From positions 124,001-188,000 of the forward strand of contig MU839089.1 in assembly GCA_030685235.1 (NCBI GenBank): 64,000 nt of DNA. The letters are read 5' to 3'. Positions 45,303 through 56,323 of the stretch are shown piece by piece. The notes under the pieces were generated by a model, which saw nothing but the letters and a program-made list of their open reading frames with translations, made no database searches and had not been told where the DNA came from. The DNA comes from Copromyces sp. CBS 386.78. Its lineage: Eukaryota > Ascomycota > Sordariomycetes > Sordariales > Sordariaceae. Every line of letters begins with the position of its first letter. Within the stretch, counting starts at the first letter, position 1. Both the position numbers and the translations under genes were made by a program.

Positions 45303-48300
45303 TCAAAAAAATAACCCCTTCTTCTTCTTCTTCTGGTTATCCATCCCCTTCAAAATATCATCAAACGTGCTTCCCCCATTACTCGGCGGCGCCGCTGCCG
45401 TCGTCGGTTGCGCCATCTCTTGTTGTCTAGGCGGTGACTGTCTCCTTTGTGGTGACTCCCCACGTCCCAATGGACTAGGACTAACACACGACGACCCCGG
45501 ATACTGCTGCTGCTGCTGTTGTACAGGTTGACCATTCATACTAACGATCGATCCCCTAGAAGGATCTCTATACGCCGCCGGCGGTGCGCTGGATCGTCCA
45601 TCATACCCATTGTCCGCTACGCTGAGGTTGCTGAGGGCAGAAAGAGTCTGGGCGCTGCCGACGGAACTAGCGCGGTGTCCGTGTTGGGGTTGGAAGCCGC
45701 TGGAAGAGGAGTCAGATCGGCCGGGGATGTTGGCGGGCGAGGAAAACACGCGGGGGGTGCGGTCCGGGCCACCCCCTGGAGCGAGAGATTGCATGAATTC
45801 CGCCTCCTGCGGGGATGAAGGGCCGCTGGGACCGAATTGGCTAAAATCGAGCGGCTCGAGGCCTATGGCGATACTAGATCTGTAGGTCAAGACCCCTCTT
45901 TCTGCCGGTGATCCCGTGCGAGGACGGAGGTGAGGAGAGGCGGGTTCCGAGCCGGGCGTGCCAACGTAGCTGCTTTGTGGCCTTGAGCCGGAGCGCTGGT
46001 GGCCGGCGGAAAAGGAGTCGTTATCTTGGAACATCGCGCGGGGCGGTTCCAGGGCGGTGATGCCTTGTCCCATGGTGGCGGCGGCGGCGGCGTCCAGGGG
46101 ATGGTTGATGGCGGCTTGAGCAGAGGGTGGGAGGAGAGCAGCTTCCCATTCCTTGGCTGCTAGCCAGCAGTGCGAGCGCATGTAGATACCCTCAACGGAG
46201 AACATGACCACATCCGCGGATAGCTCGACGATGCCTTGGCCGTTGTTGGTCTGGTACCACATCTTGCGGACTTCGCCGGCGTCTTCCATCCAGGGCGGAT
46301 TACCCTGGGGAGCTTCGCAGAGGAAGTACTCGACGCCTTCGGTCCAGTGGAGGCCGGGGGTGTCGACGACGAGCATGGGCAGGGACTGCAGGACGACGTA
46401 AAGGAACAGCCAGTAGCCGACGCGCTGGTTGGCGATGTCGGAGGGGTTGGCGCCTTTGGCTTCCTTGTGCTCGAACTCCTTGAAGGCTTGGAGGAAGGGA
46501 AGCTGGAGCGCGTCGGTGTCGATGTTGCGGGACTTGATGAGCATGAGCATCAGCTCGTTGGAGGCCAGCTTGCGGTCGAGCTTGGCCCGCTTCTTGGCTT
46601 CCAGCTCCCGGTAGTTCTCGTGGATGGCGGTCATGGATGGGATTTTGGGGCAGTCGAAGGGGATGGGCGGCAGGACAGGTGGAGAAGAGCGGTCAAACTC
46701 GGTGAGCATGGTACGAAGGGCGGAGCGCATCAGGAAGAGTTCGTACTCGAGCTCATTGGCGTTCTTGGCCTTCTCCCTCTCGGCTTCGGCTTCCGCGACA
46801 CCGTCGTCGAACTTCTGGTCGATAACGCGAGGAGTGATGCATTCGCGATCAACAAGCAGGTCGTAAAGCGCACAGCAGTCGGAGTAAAGCGTTTTGAGGC
46901 ATTGTCGGTTGAGACCACTCTGAGAGAACTGGTTCTTCTTGCTTCGCGCCTTGGGTGGCCAGTTGCCGAACTGGTCCTTGTAGTAGCTGAGCACAAAAGT
47001 GCGCATTTTGCCGAAAGCTTTTTGCCATTCCTTGAAGTTGAGATGCTTGGCCTCCTCACTGGATGTCGAGCTACCAATGCCAGCGAACAGGGAAGGGAAC
47101 TCGAAGTTCTCGAGTGTAAGGTTGGCATTGGCCTGTCTGGTGGTGAGATCGAGATACGCGCGCTCGAGCCTGTTCCTGGTGCTGACCGAAATATTGTTGT
47201 AGATGGGTAGCTTGAGGTCCTGGATGGACTCGTATTTGCCCACAGCGTGGGTGAAGGCTTCGTTGTAGAGAGTCCATGATCGCATGTGCTCACCCAGAAT
47301 GATAGCCTGAACGGTCTTCTCGCGGCTACCTCTCACATCTGAAAGGGCAAACTGGTCCAAGAAAGAGTTGAAGGCGCCATCGACCTGTTCGCCAAAGGTT
47401 GACCCGTCATGATTTCTGAAGCCCAAGTGCTTGAGCAGGGCAGCCACCTGAAGGAGTGTCGCAAACAATGTCGGATGGTTTTTTGTCGCGACAATGGGCT
47501 GGCTGGTCAACAAAGCAAACAAATTCCTGGCTGCGACGAGACTATCGAGGTTCGTATTCTCAAGCGGGAGGTATAGGTGTCCGTCATTCGGGTTGGCGCC
47601 GTAGGCCGATGGGGGTGGTACTGGTCGTCTGTTGGTGGCCTCGTCGATTGTTAGAAGGCTGCCGGCGGCGCTAGCTTTCCGGGCGTTGTTGAACCCGGTA
47701 ATCTCAGACAGCAATAGTTGCGACGAGCTGACGAGGTAATCGAGGACTTTGAATGATGGGCCGCGGCCACTTGCTGGGGGGTGGAGGTAGATGAAGAGGT
47801 TTCCCGATTCGTTCCATAGCTCCGGTACCTGGGGTAAGGTGAGTTAATAACAGGACACCGACGGGGAACAGTCGTGCAACGCATGTAACCAGGGGCAAGG
47901 GCAGGTCATACCTTTTCACCATTCAGGAGGTTCGCAGTGCTGTAATCGGCCTTGCTGTCTGGCGCAACAATCCAGGCGGCATTGCTGTCCCCCTTGTTGA
48001 TCTCCGAGTTGGACCTTGATCGGCCTCCGAACCAACTCCTCCTCTGCTTGTGTTTTTTGGTGGTCGGACCACTGTCATCGCTGCCGTTGGAGTGTGTCGA
48101 TGTCGGCCTTGAGTCGACCGAAGTGGAAACGATGCGCGGTGGTTCTGCTGAGGGGGTGCGATGATGTGCTGCTGCTGCTGGAGGTTGGCTGGAAGTGCTT
48201 CGGCCGCGCGAGTGGCCTGCAGAGGAAGAAGAAGTTGGTGAGCTGTTGCGGGGTGGTTGTTGTTGTTGTTCTTGTTGTTGTTGCTTCTGGAGACGGTTGG

Positions 48301-49251
48301 GTGGGATGGCGGCTCCCGGTGGAGGACCTTCGGCCGAGACACTGCGGGACCCGGTGCCGGGCCTTGTTGCGGGCGAGGTGGAGTTTTCTAGGGGCATTGT
48401 CGACGCTCGGACCTTGTGGTGTAGTTCTAGGGGAGGTTTTAATGTTAGGAGGTATTTATGAAAGAGGGAAAGATGGTTAGCTCACTGGTTCGAGGGGAGC
48501 TATTAGTAGTACCCAATCCATCAGGAGACGAATAGTTGGCGGCCGGGTTAGAATATACGTTGCTGTTATTGACACTGGTACTTGGCCGGATGATTGTGGA
48601 CTTGGCTGAAGTGGTTGCTTGCTGCGCCCCTGGATTGGCGTAATTGGCGGCAGTGACCGGGGCCACGGAAAGGAGGGGATTGGCAGTCACTGGCCGCTTT
48701 TGCTTGTGCAGCTTTACAGCACTAACAGAGGTACCTCTACCAGTACCCTGCTGATCTGCGTCTGACGAGAAAAATGATGGAATCAGCATGGAAAGCCGGG
48801 ACTTGCGCCGTTGCGGTGTCTTCCACATGTTATTATTATCCGTTGTTTTACTCCTGATGCTGCTGCTCCTTGAACCAGCAACACTGGTGTTCGCCGTCGA
48901 GATTCCACTGCTTTCTCGGTCCGTGTTGTCCTCGCTGCTGACAATGGTGGCTGTCGTCTCCGAGTCTGGTGTAGGTGGTAGCTGGACCACATTGGGCTCT
49001 TGTATAATCCCCTTTTCCTTCGTACTGTGGTGAAGAAACGAGGAGAGATGTAGTGAGAGGGTGCTCTTTCGATGCATGAGCTTGCGCTGGGGTGGACCGG
49101 CGTCCGTGGCAGCACTCGGAGGCGCCATGTTGTCGGGCGACACAGGCGACACAGGCGACACGGGTGTCCGGTATGAATCCTGATAGTGGTAGTGATACTG
49201 CGGCGGAGGCACAAGGTATACTGGAGGACCAAAAGAAGTTCTGCTTCCCAT
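45303..49251 (-). CDS. Large fungal protein (1,268 residues) with disordered ends and a conserved helical core, three exons
   Basis: The exons are 48486-49251, 47912-48426 and 45303-47828. Introns are 59 nt (GTGAGC...CCTAG) and 83 nt (GTATGA...CCCAG), and all three frames join exactly (PRT-KLHHKV; GEK-VPELWN). The first ~400 residues are low-complexity, with SPVSPVSPVSP, Ser/Thr runs, polyglutamine and basic KKHKQRRSWFGGRSRS. The core, about 430-1000, is mostly helical and well structured (LWNESGNLFIYLHPP, HLGFRNHDGSTF, RVGYWLFLYVVLQSLPML, DTPGLHWTEGVEYFLCE). The tail is disordered with another Q run and ends KKKKKGLFF. The core looks like a conserved fungal domain of unknown function, and I cannot name it with certainty. 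There are no membrane segments or catalytic motifs. Exon 1 could alternatively belong to a separate gene, but the clean splice frame argues against that. Confidence 0.85.
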
Positions 49252-52200
49252 CTTTTCCCGCGGAAAAAAAGCACCGTCGCCCAGCCTTATACCAAGAAGT
49301 CGCTACTATTCCGGAGAAGATTCTCCCATCCCTTATTTGCAAGGGGGCCGGCATAAACGGGGGACCACCTGGCCGTGGAGTCGTCGGGGTCCTGCGTTGC
49401 CGAGAACCACAAGGTGGTGACAGTGGATCGTGATCGAGGTTCTGGTGGAGTGAAGTGGCGGGCAATGGTGTTTCTAATACCAAAGGAAGTCGATATGACG
49501 AGGGGATTGCCCGTGAGAAGAAGGTGATCAACCAGTTGAAGAGAGCCTCAAGTTCTGGAAAAGAAGGAGGAGGAAGGCTTGCAGAACAAAGTATCTTTCA
49601 GTTGACCGTCAAGGCAGGCAGGCAATGAGCGGGACACGCGGAAAGATATCAGTCCTCCAAGTCCAGTGAAGGGTGGGACGACATCGGACGGGAAAAGAGA
49701 CGACAGTGGCAGCAAGACAGGTACCGCCTGCTTGACAAGATCCCGAATTGCAGGGTCAGTCCATCATCGGAAGAGACATCAACATCTGCATGGCTTGACA
49801 TGCTGCAAGTGTTGACAGACTTTTCATGACAGCTACATATTGTAGTATGTACAGTATCCATCCCTACAAGGAAGATCTCCAAATTGTTTCAGCACCGACA
49901 TGTCCAGCTGCCAATGGGGGCGATCGGCCTTTGGACGCTGGTTTGATGTTCTGGTCATCAACCACTTTAACTTCCCTCGGGGGCAAACTGAACCTTTGAT
50001 TTTGACATATCATACCTTATGTTCCGCCGTATAGCGCCGTATACGCAGTCTTCCGCGTGGCTTTCTCCCCTTTTGGGTCTGAAAAGTAGAATTCCATCCT
50101 TGACTGGGTTGTCCAGTCCTCGTTGGTGACACAGGATGCCGTATCCATAAAAGTCACTCGGGGGTCCTCCGACACACTCGCTGCCTTTTCGCATCCTTGT
50201 GGTCTTGCACTCTAGAGTGTTTGACGCGGCTTTCTTCAGAGTATCAAAAGAGACGGGTTCAACGGAACTGAACGGACAACGTCATGGCTTCTTTACATAG
50301 CGTCGTCCTCGTCTATCGATAATGGCGGGGTTACATGCAGAAAGAAGCTGGGCCTTGGGATGTACGTATGTGGAACACAGGGGTACAGTCAGCAGCCCTG
50401 CAAATGCTACACCCTACAAGAGCAACACCCCCGTAACAGCAACAGCAAGCTCTAAAATCCCCTTTTTATTAGGGTAAACGCAAACCTGCAATTAGCAACA
50501 GCAAAAATAGGGATTTACTCCTAAGTTTGTATAGTAAAATACAAAAAGCGGGTCCAGTAGAGGGCAAATATTACTTAGCATACTTACTTTTAGTACATCT
50601 TTTCTATCGGTTTGGAGAGAAAAGAGTCTATGCACGGCACCACTTAGAGCAACCCCCCTGTAATTACAACACCTGGGGCCAGATTTTGGGTATTGCTGGA
50701 ACTGGGATGTTGACTGTATGTAATGTCACCCGCACCGCCCGCTGTTTTGTCACTCGCAGTTTGTTTACCGTTGTCATGCGACTTTGTCTTCGGTCTACAA
50801 CTTCACCGTCTCTTTGACAATACAGCAAGCTGGAATAATATGGTACGAAATTATGGGCCTTGTCCATGTCCTTCTGCTCCACCGAGGTTGATAACTTTCT
50901 CCGGTAGAATGATGAACCCAAGAACAACACAACATCCGGGGAAAGCTGAAAAGGTACATGATATTTCGGAAGCACTGCCACGTCCCCCGTCAGGTCCCTA
51001 GACTAGATACTCGCAAGTCATGAACAACAGATATCCCGAGCCAGCGGATGGGAACCAACCAATTCACCAACAGACACACGTGCATGCTCGCGCAAGCTGT
51101 ACGTGTAATCCCGCTAGACACTGGCGTGCATTCCAGTTCAAACGACATTTCCAGCAATATCTCTGTCCCTGGACTGCCTGGGTCCGCTTCATCAGTAACG
51201 AGATGGCAGCATTTCATTCCCCAATCGTGCAACCCCAAACTCTCCAGATTGCCCCGAGACCTAATTGTTATGAACCCCGGAGTCATCGGACCTCATCCAT
51301 GGAGAGCAGTCGAGGCTCAATGAAATCGATTGAAATAGCCATGAGCTTCGGTTTCATTCACGCTAAAGAAACATCCACCTCGCTATTATCCCGGCAATAC
51401 GGTTATATATATGGTGGCGCTAGAACAGCTGCTAGAAGGAAGCTAGAGGAAAAGAGCTCCCCCCCGAACGTTCCACTTGCGCCCCATTGTGCCCCTGTCC
51501 CTCGCTCTAACAGGGGCAGAGAGGTACCTCTAGCGTAGACCTGGAGGTCTATTTTCGGTAACAGGGCCGTTGGTTCTTCTTTTTCTTCACCCGAGACGCC
51601 GATGATCACCAACAACCCCCAACAACAACAACAACAGCATCACCCAAAGCCATGATTGCATATAGCTGCCCGTCTTCCCGTCGCAATCCTGCTCCTCGAG
51701 TATCGTATTTGATCCTTCGCTTTCGGCTTTCACTCACCAAGGAGGAATTGCAATGCTTGGACTTGCACATTGAAATCCTACGACTCTACGAGGTGGCCAG
51801 TGCCCATTTTTGAGGAGGACTAGCTGGATCTCACACTTGCAGGATCCTCCTCCGGACTCGATGAGGCCGTTGGGTATACTCAGGCCTCAACGATTTACAC
51901 TTCGAGCCGAAGAAGGGGAGCCAACAGAGCCTGCACGGGGAACCACATACAGACAACCAACGACTAACCACCAGCCAACCACGTGTAAACATGGAATCAA
52001 CGATCCAACCCACTGAAACCCCCCGAAAACTGTCATGAATACCACGCTGCACTTTAAAACCCACTGCATACCCGAGGGGACGGAACCGCCCCAACCGCCC
52101 TTTCTAGGTGGCCCCTAGAACAAAAAGGGGTGTAGGTAGAGGTAGTTAGGGTACCTAAAACGGTGAATGACCGGGATGGTGTGGTGTGGCGACCAACCTC

Positions 52201-54336
52201 GACATCCTGCTTTTGATGGATGCCTTTGCCTTACCACTCAAGAAAGGATACATACATTTTGCGTGTACTATCAAGGTTGACGCTGATCCAAGGAGAAGAA
52301 GAAGAAGAAGAAGAATGACTAGAGAGGAAACGCTGAGGTGAAGTGTCACTTGATCGGCTCAAGCAGTCAAGTTATCGATGCATGATGGAGTTGAGTATGA
52401 TTCTTTCACTTCGCCTTGTTGTCTACCTGGGCTTAGGTAAATACTCTCTTTATCTCGTCCACTTCCTTGCTACAAGTAACGAACGGGTGGTGAGTGGTGA
52501 CACAGCAGATATCGCGAGCCGCAATGAGAGAACTCTCGTAACAACAAGGCTAGGTAACGAACTGACTACCTACATAGGACATTGGTACCACTTTTATCCA
52601 TGGCACAGCAACAAGTGTAAAGACAAAAAGTGGTCAGAGTGTTAGACAACATCAAAGTCCTGACCGATAGCCTGAATGGGTACCGAGTTCTAGTAGGTAC
52701 ACTCGTAGGGCAACCAACCAGATATCACAACAGCAAAAAAAAAAAAGGGTATCTATCTACCTGTCCATGAACCATTACACAAGTGCATACATAGCAGGAG
52801 CACAAATGGGTTTCACAGACCCGACTTTGATTCTCGAAATGAACACACGCTCGTATAAACATCCAGTTTCGTCACACAATTATCGTTTGCTTCCTTGTCA
52901 GCCAAGGTCTGTTCTATTTCACCTACCGGACGACCGTTGCTGTTGGATCCAAGTTCATCACTCGGGACTCCCCGGTGTCTAGACACGGATGTTTGTTCTG
53001 TTGAGTTGCGTTGCCAAGGTACCTTTGTGTGATTAGTGAACTCACGCATACCGATACATACAGCCTCATCAGCCACGGTCCTTGTGCAATTGCGTTGCTT
53101 ACCTCTACCTTACCTACCTGGACACTGTGTTAAGGAATTATGTTGAAGGAAGGGATGCACAAGGAGAAATTTGGCTTGCTATAGATGGATGAACATGACC
53201 TTTTGAGCCTCAGCCAGTCAGACCGGCCACACCGACATCCGCTCCTTCTAGTTCCGAAGTTATCTACTTGGTCACTCCCACAATGTTCCATGTTGCACAA
53301 CATAACTCGTCGAACCAGTTACACAGCCGTTCCGCGGACCGCCGGGCAAAGCAAGACCTTCGCAGTGAGAGTCTCCGAGACCGAGTGTGAGTCTGAGTGG
53401 CGAGAAAGGGGAAAAAAAAAAAAAAAAAAAAAAAAAAAAAGCCCGAAAATAAGAAAAGCCCTACGAGTAATGAGGTAGGCGACCCCATATTACGCGAGTT
53501 CGAACTTTATATTCGATATCATCCACCAAGCAAACACCATGAGACGAACAAAGGTATCAGGTATCATTCATGCTTTCCCCAAGCTCCCAGGCCACCGGGG
53601 CGCCGTATTTCCTTTATAAACACAATGTTGCGTCCCCTAAATCCTAAACGTATACCAAAAAAAAAGGAAAAAAACCAGACAGGTGAACTGAAGTAGTAAC
53701 TGAGAATGACGCTGTTTCTGCCCCTGGCTCTGCTGTAGGACCAAGATCCCCCCCCGCCCCCCCCCCGCGCGGGAAAGAGGCTCGTTCACTGGTGAGAGCA
53801 TCCATCCCGCAGAGCGAAGGAATACAGCCTCGATGACCCAGGGAGTAAGTATCTAGACAGTCACTGTGCTCACGGGAGCGGTATAGCGATTCCACGCAAG
53901 ATCTCAAAACAATAGGACGAGTCTAGGTGGTGATGAGGTTCGCCAGGCGTTGTGTCGTTGGCCAGCGGAACATCGTCAGACCTTTCCGTCCATGTGGGAC
54001 ATATCTGCCTGTTGTGGTCGACAACATCAAAGGTTTGAGAAAGTCGGTGGTCAGGCCATCCGGGGAAATTACTCGCAAAGTAAAGCAAAACCAGAGCAAC
54101 ATGACAGTGATATCAACATCAACAACCAAAATAATCAATCAATCAATCAATCAATCAAAAAACATCTGGTGTCTAACCAACCCATAACCAGAAACATGAA
54201 ATATTGGAACATGAATGAGAAGAACGCCGCAACCCCATGCTTTTCCCGTTACTCATTTCACTGTTCATCTTCACCTTCACCTTCACATCCACCTTCCGAG
54301 TTCCTCTATACTCCCCATCACTTTCACATTCTACCT
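49252..54336. other. 5-kb intergenic stretch without a recognised gene
   Basis: ORFs reach 172 codons (51020-51538) but show no motif. A short direct repeat at 50,419 and 50,646 (AGAGCAAC.CCCC.GTAA) flanks an AT-richer ~230-bp block. Other items are an (AAG)n run near 52,290-52,315, an A29 tract, a C-rich run near 53,747-53,768 and (AATC)n at about 54,132-54,157. TACCTA/GGTAGG motifs are scattered. Confidence 0.45.
53412..53440. repeat. A29 homopolymer
   Basis: There are 29 consecutive A residues. No coding sequence or retrotransposon 3' end ends in it, so it is not obviously a retroposed poly(A) tail. Confidence 0.9.
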
Positions 54337-56323
54337 CTACCACCCCCTATACGCCCCACCAGCCGCTCCTCCCCCGGGCCCTCCCGGTCCTCCACTCGCC
54401 GGCGAGTATGGCTTGTATCCCGGGTAGGCAGCCGCTCCCCCGTCATCCTGCCCTCCCATACCTCCTATACCTCCACCTCCCCCTTGCTGCTGTCCCATCC
54501 CTTGTGGTTGCGGCCTGGAATACCCTCCACTACTGAAATCAAACCCACCCCCACCCCCACCTCCACCTCCACCTCCACCACTGTTCACAGTGCCCACGCC
54601 CATGCCCATGGTATTTTTTCTCACAGGAGGTTTAGGCAACGGTCCCGTCGGCGCTGGGGAGGGGGTAGAGCGCATTATGTCGCCGTAACTGGCTGCTGCG
54701 TTGTTACCACCTCCATAACCGTTTCCACCGCCGCGGTAACTGTTGTTACCGCCAAAGGTATTTTGCCTCTGGCTGCCCTGGGAGTATGATGACTGCTGGT
54801 TTGAAAAACTGTCGTATCCTCCCCCACCTCCGCCTGTTACTCCCGTCGACTGAGGAGCGGGACTGTTGTGTCTAGGGCCGCCGAGGAAGGAGTCATCGCC
54901 TGCCATTTCGTAGGCTTGGTGGTTACCGTTCCCGCTGGATCCTCCGCCGTACCCGAGTCCATTGAGTTGTTGCTCCGGGCCGGGAGAGCGGCGGGTCATG
55001 GGGTTTTGAGGGTAGGGTGTGCTGTTCATCGCCGCGGGCGGGGAGCGGACGCGGTTAGGCCCTCCCATGCTCCCGGCTGCCATGCCCATTCCTGCGGCTA
55101 CGCCACCGGCTGCCATGCCATAGGGTTGTTGTTGCTGGGAGCTGCCGTAACCGCCTTGGTCGCCGGTGTCGTAGTTATCGTAGGGTGAGGTGTCGTAAGG
55201 CGAGGTAGGCACGTTGCTGGTGCCGTAGGAATCGTAGGTGTTGTTTCTCGTGGTCTCGCCATAACGGCCGTAGGCATCTTGTTGTTGGTTGCCATAACCA
55301 CCGCCAGGGGCGTTGTACCCTGCGTTTCCTACCGCAGCGGGCCCCATGGCGGAAGCGGCCATTCCGTATGGTGATGGGGATGAGGACTGGCCGTGGGGAG
55401 AGGCGAGAGGCACCTGGTTATACCCTTGGGCATTCTGGCCGTAACCACCATTATTTCCGTAAAGGCCGTTGTTACCAGCCGGAACACCATAGGGGCTCTG
55501 CTGGCCCCCTGGAGGTGGACTAGGTCGAGGTGTTGTTCCTCGCCCAGGTCCTGCTGCCGGGATAGCAGCCGCCGCACCGGACATGACCGCAGCCCCGGCA
55601 CCGGCACCGGCACCCTGGGCAGTCGTCTCCTCCGGCTTCTTCAACTGATCCAGCTCCACAGCCTCCTCTTCAACCAACACCTTCTTGCTTCCTGCGCCCT
55701 CCCACTCCGGCATAGCAGGCAGCGAATCGCCCATCGTCTGCCTCTTCTTGTTAACCTCGAACACAGCATACTGAGGCTCGGATGCCTTGCTGTTGCTGTT
55801 ATAAGAAGGTTCCGAGTACGACGGCGCCGGACGGCTACCGAAGCCGTGGTCCATAGGCTCCGGAGCCTTGTAGCCCTGATCGGGCGGAACGAAGGGCGCA
55901 TCGAGGTACTTGTGTTTGCGAGACCCGGGAGGATCGCAGCAGCCGCAGCAGTTGCCGCAGCATGCGAGGCATCGGAAGCACTCGCAACAGCAGGAGAGAC
56001 CGCAGCAAAGGCAGCGACCTATGCACCAGCATATCGAGAAGATGACGAGTCCGGCGAAGATCATAAGCCCGATGGCGGTCCATCTGTGGGAAGAATGTTA
56101 GTTGGAGTTTGGCGTTGTCAACAAGGGTCGGATTGACGTACTTGCAGTAATCAACCTGCATACAATTGTCCCAACTTGAAAACGCTGTCTTGGCATCGTT
56201 GAAATCTTGGACGACATCTCTTTGTTTCAGCGCCGGTTGGACGCTGCGCACCAATAAGTTCACAAATCCATCTACGATTCCCCCTTGGACACTCCTCCTC
56301 ATAGCCACGTCTATCGTCGGCAT
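54337..56323 (-). CDS. Membrane protein with dense cysteine cluster and Gly/Tyr/Asn/Gln-rich tail (fibroin-3-related type)
   Basis: The exons are 56142-56323 and 54337-56083, joined across a 58-nt intron (GTACGT...CACAG). The frame restores DYCK-WTAIGLM, for 642 residues. The N-terminal ~55 residues form an amphipathic domain (VQGGIVDGFVNLLVRSVQP...SWDNCMQ). One membrane segment follows (TAIGLMIFAGLVIFSICWC), directly leading into about 18 cysteines in 37 residues (CIGRCLCCGLSCCCECFRC...CC). That looks membrane-proximal and palmitoylated or metal-binding. The remainder is low complexity: GGYGQN, GGGYGNQQ, poly-Gly runs and PYG repeats. Similar fungal proteins are annotated as fibroin-3 related (from memory). 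A surface or eisosome-like scaffold is possible, but function is unknown. Confidence 0.88.

Noticed and set aside
46236..47210. 324-codon plus-strand ORF opposite the 1,268-residue protein
   Set aside because: It is antisense to the conserved core of the minus-strand gene and has no recognisable domain.
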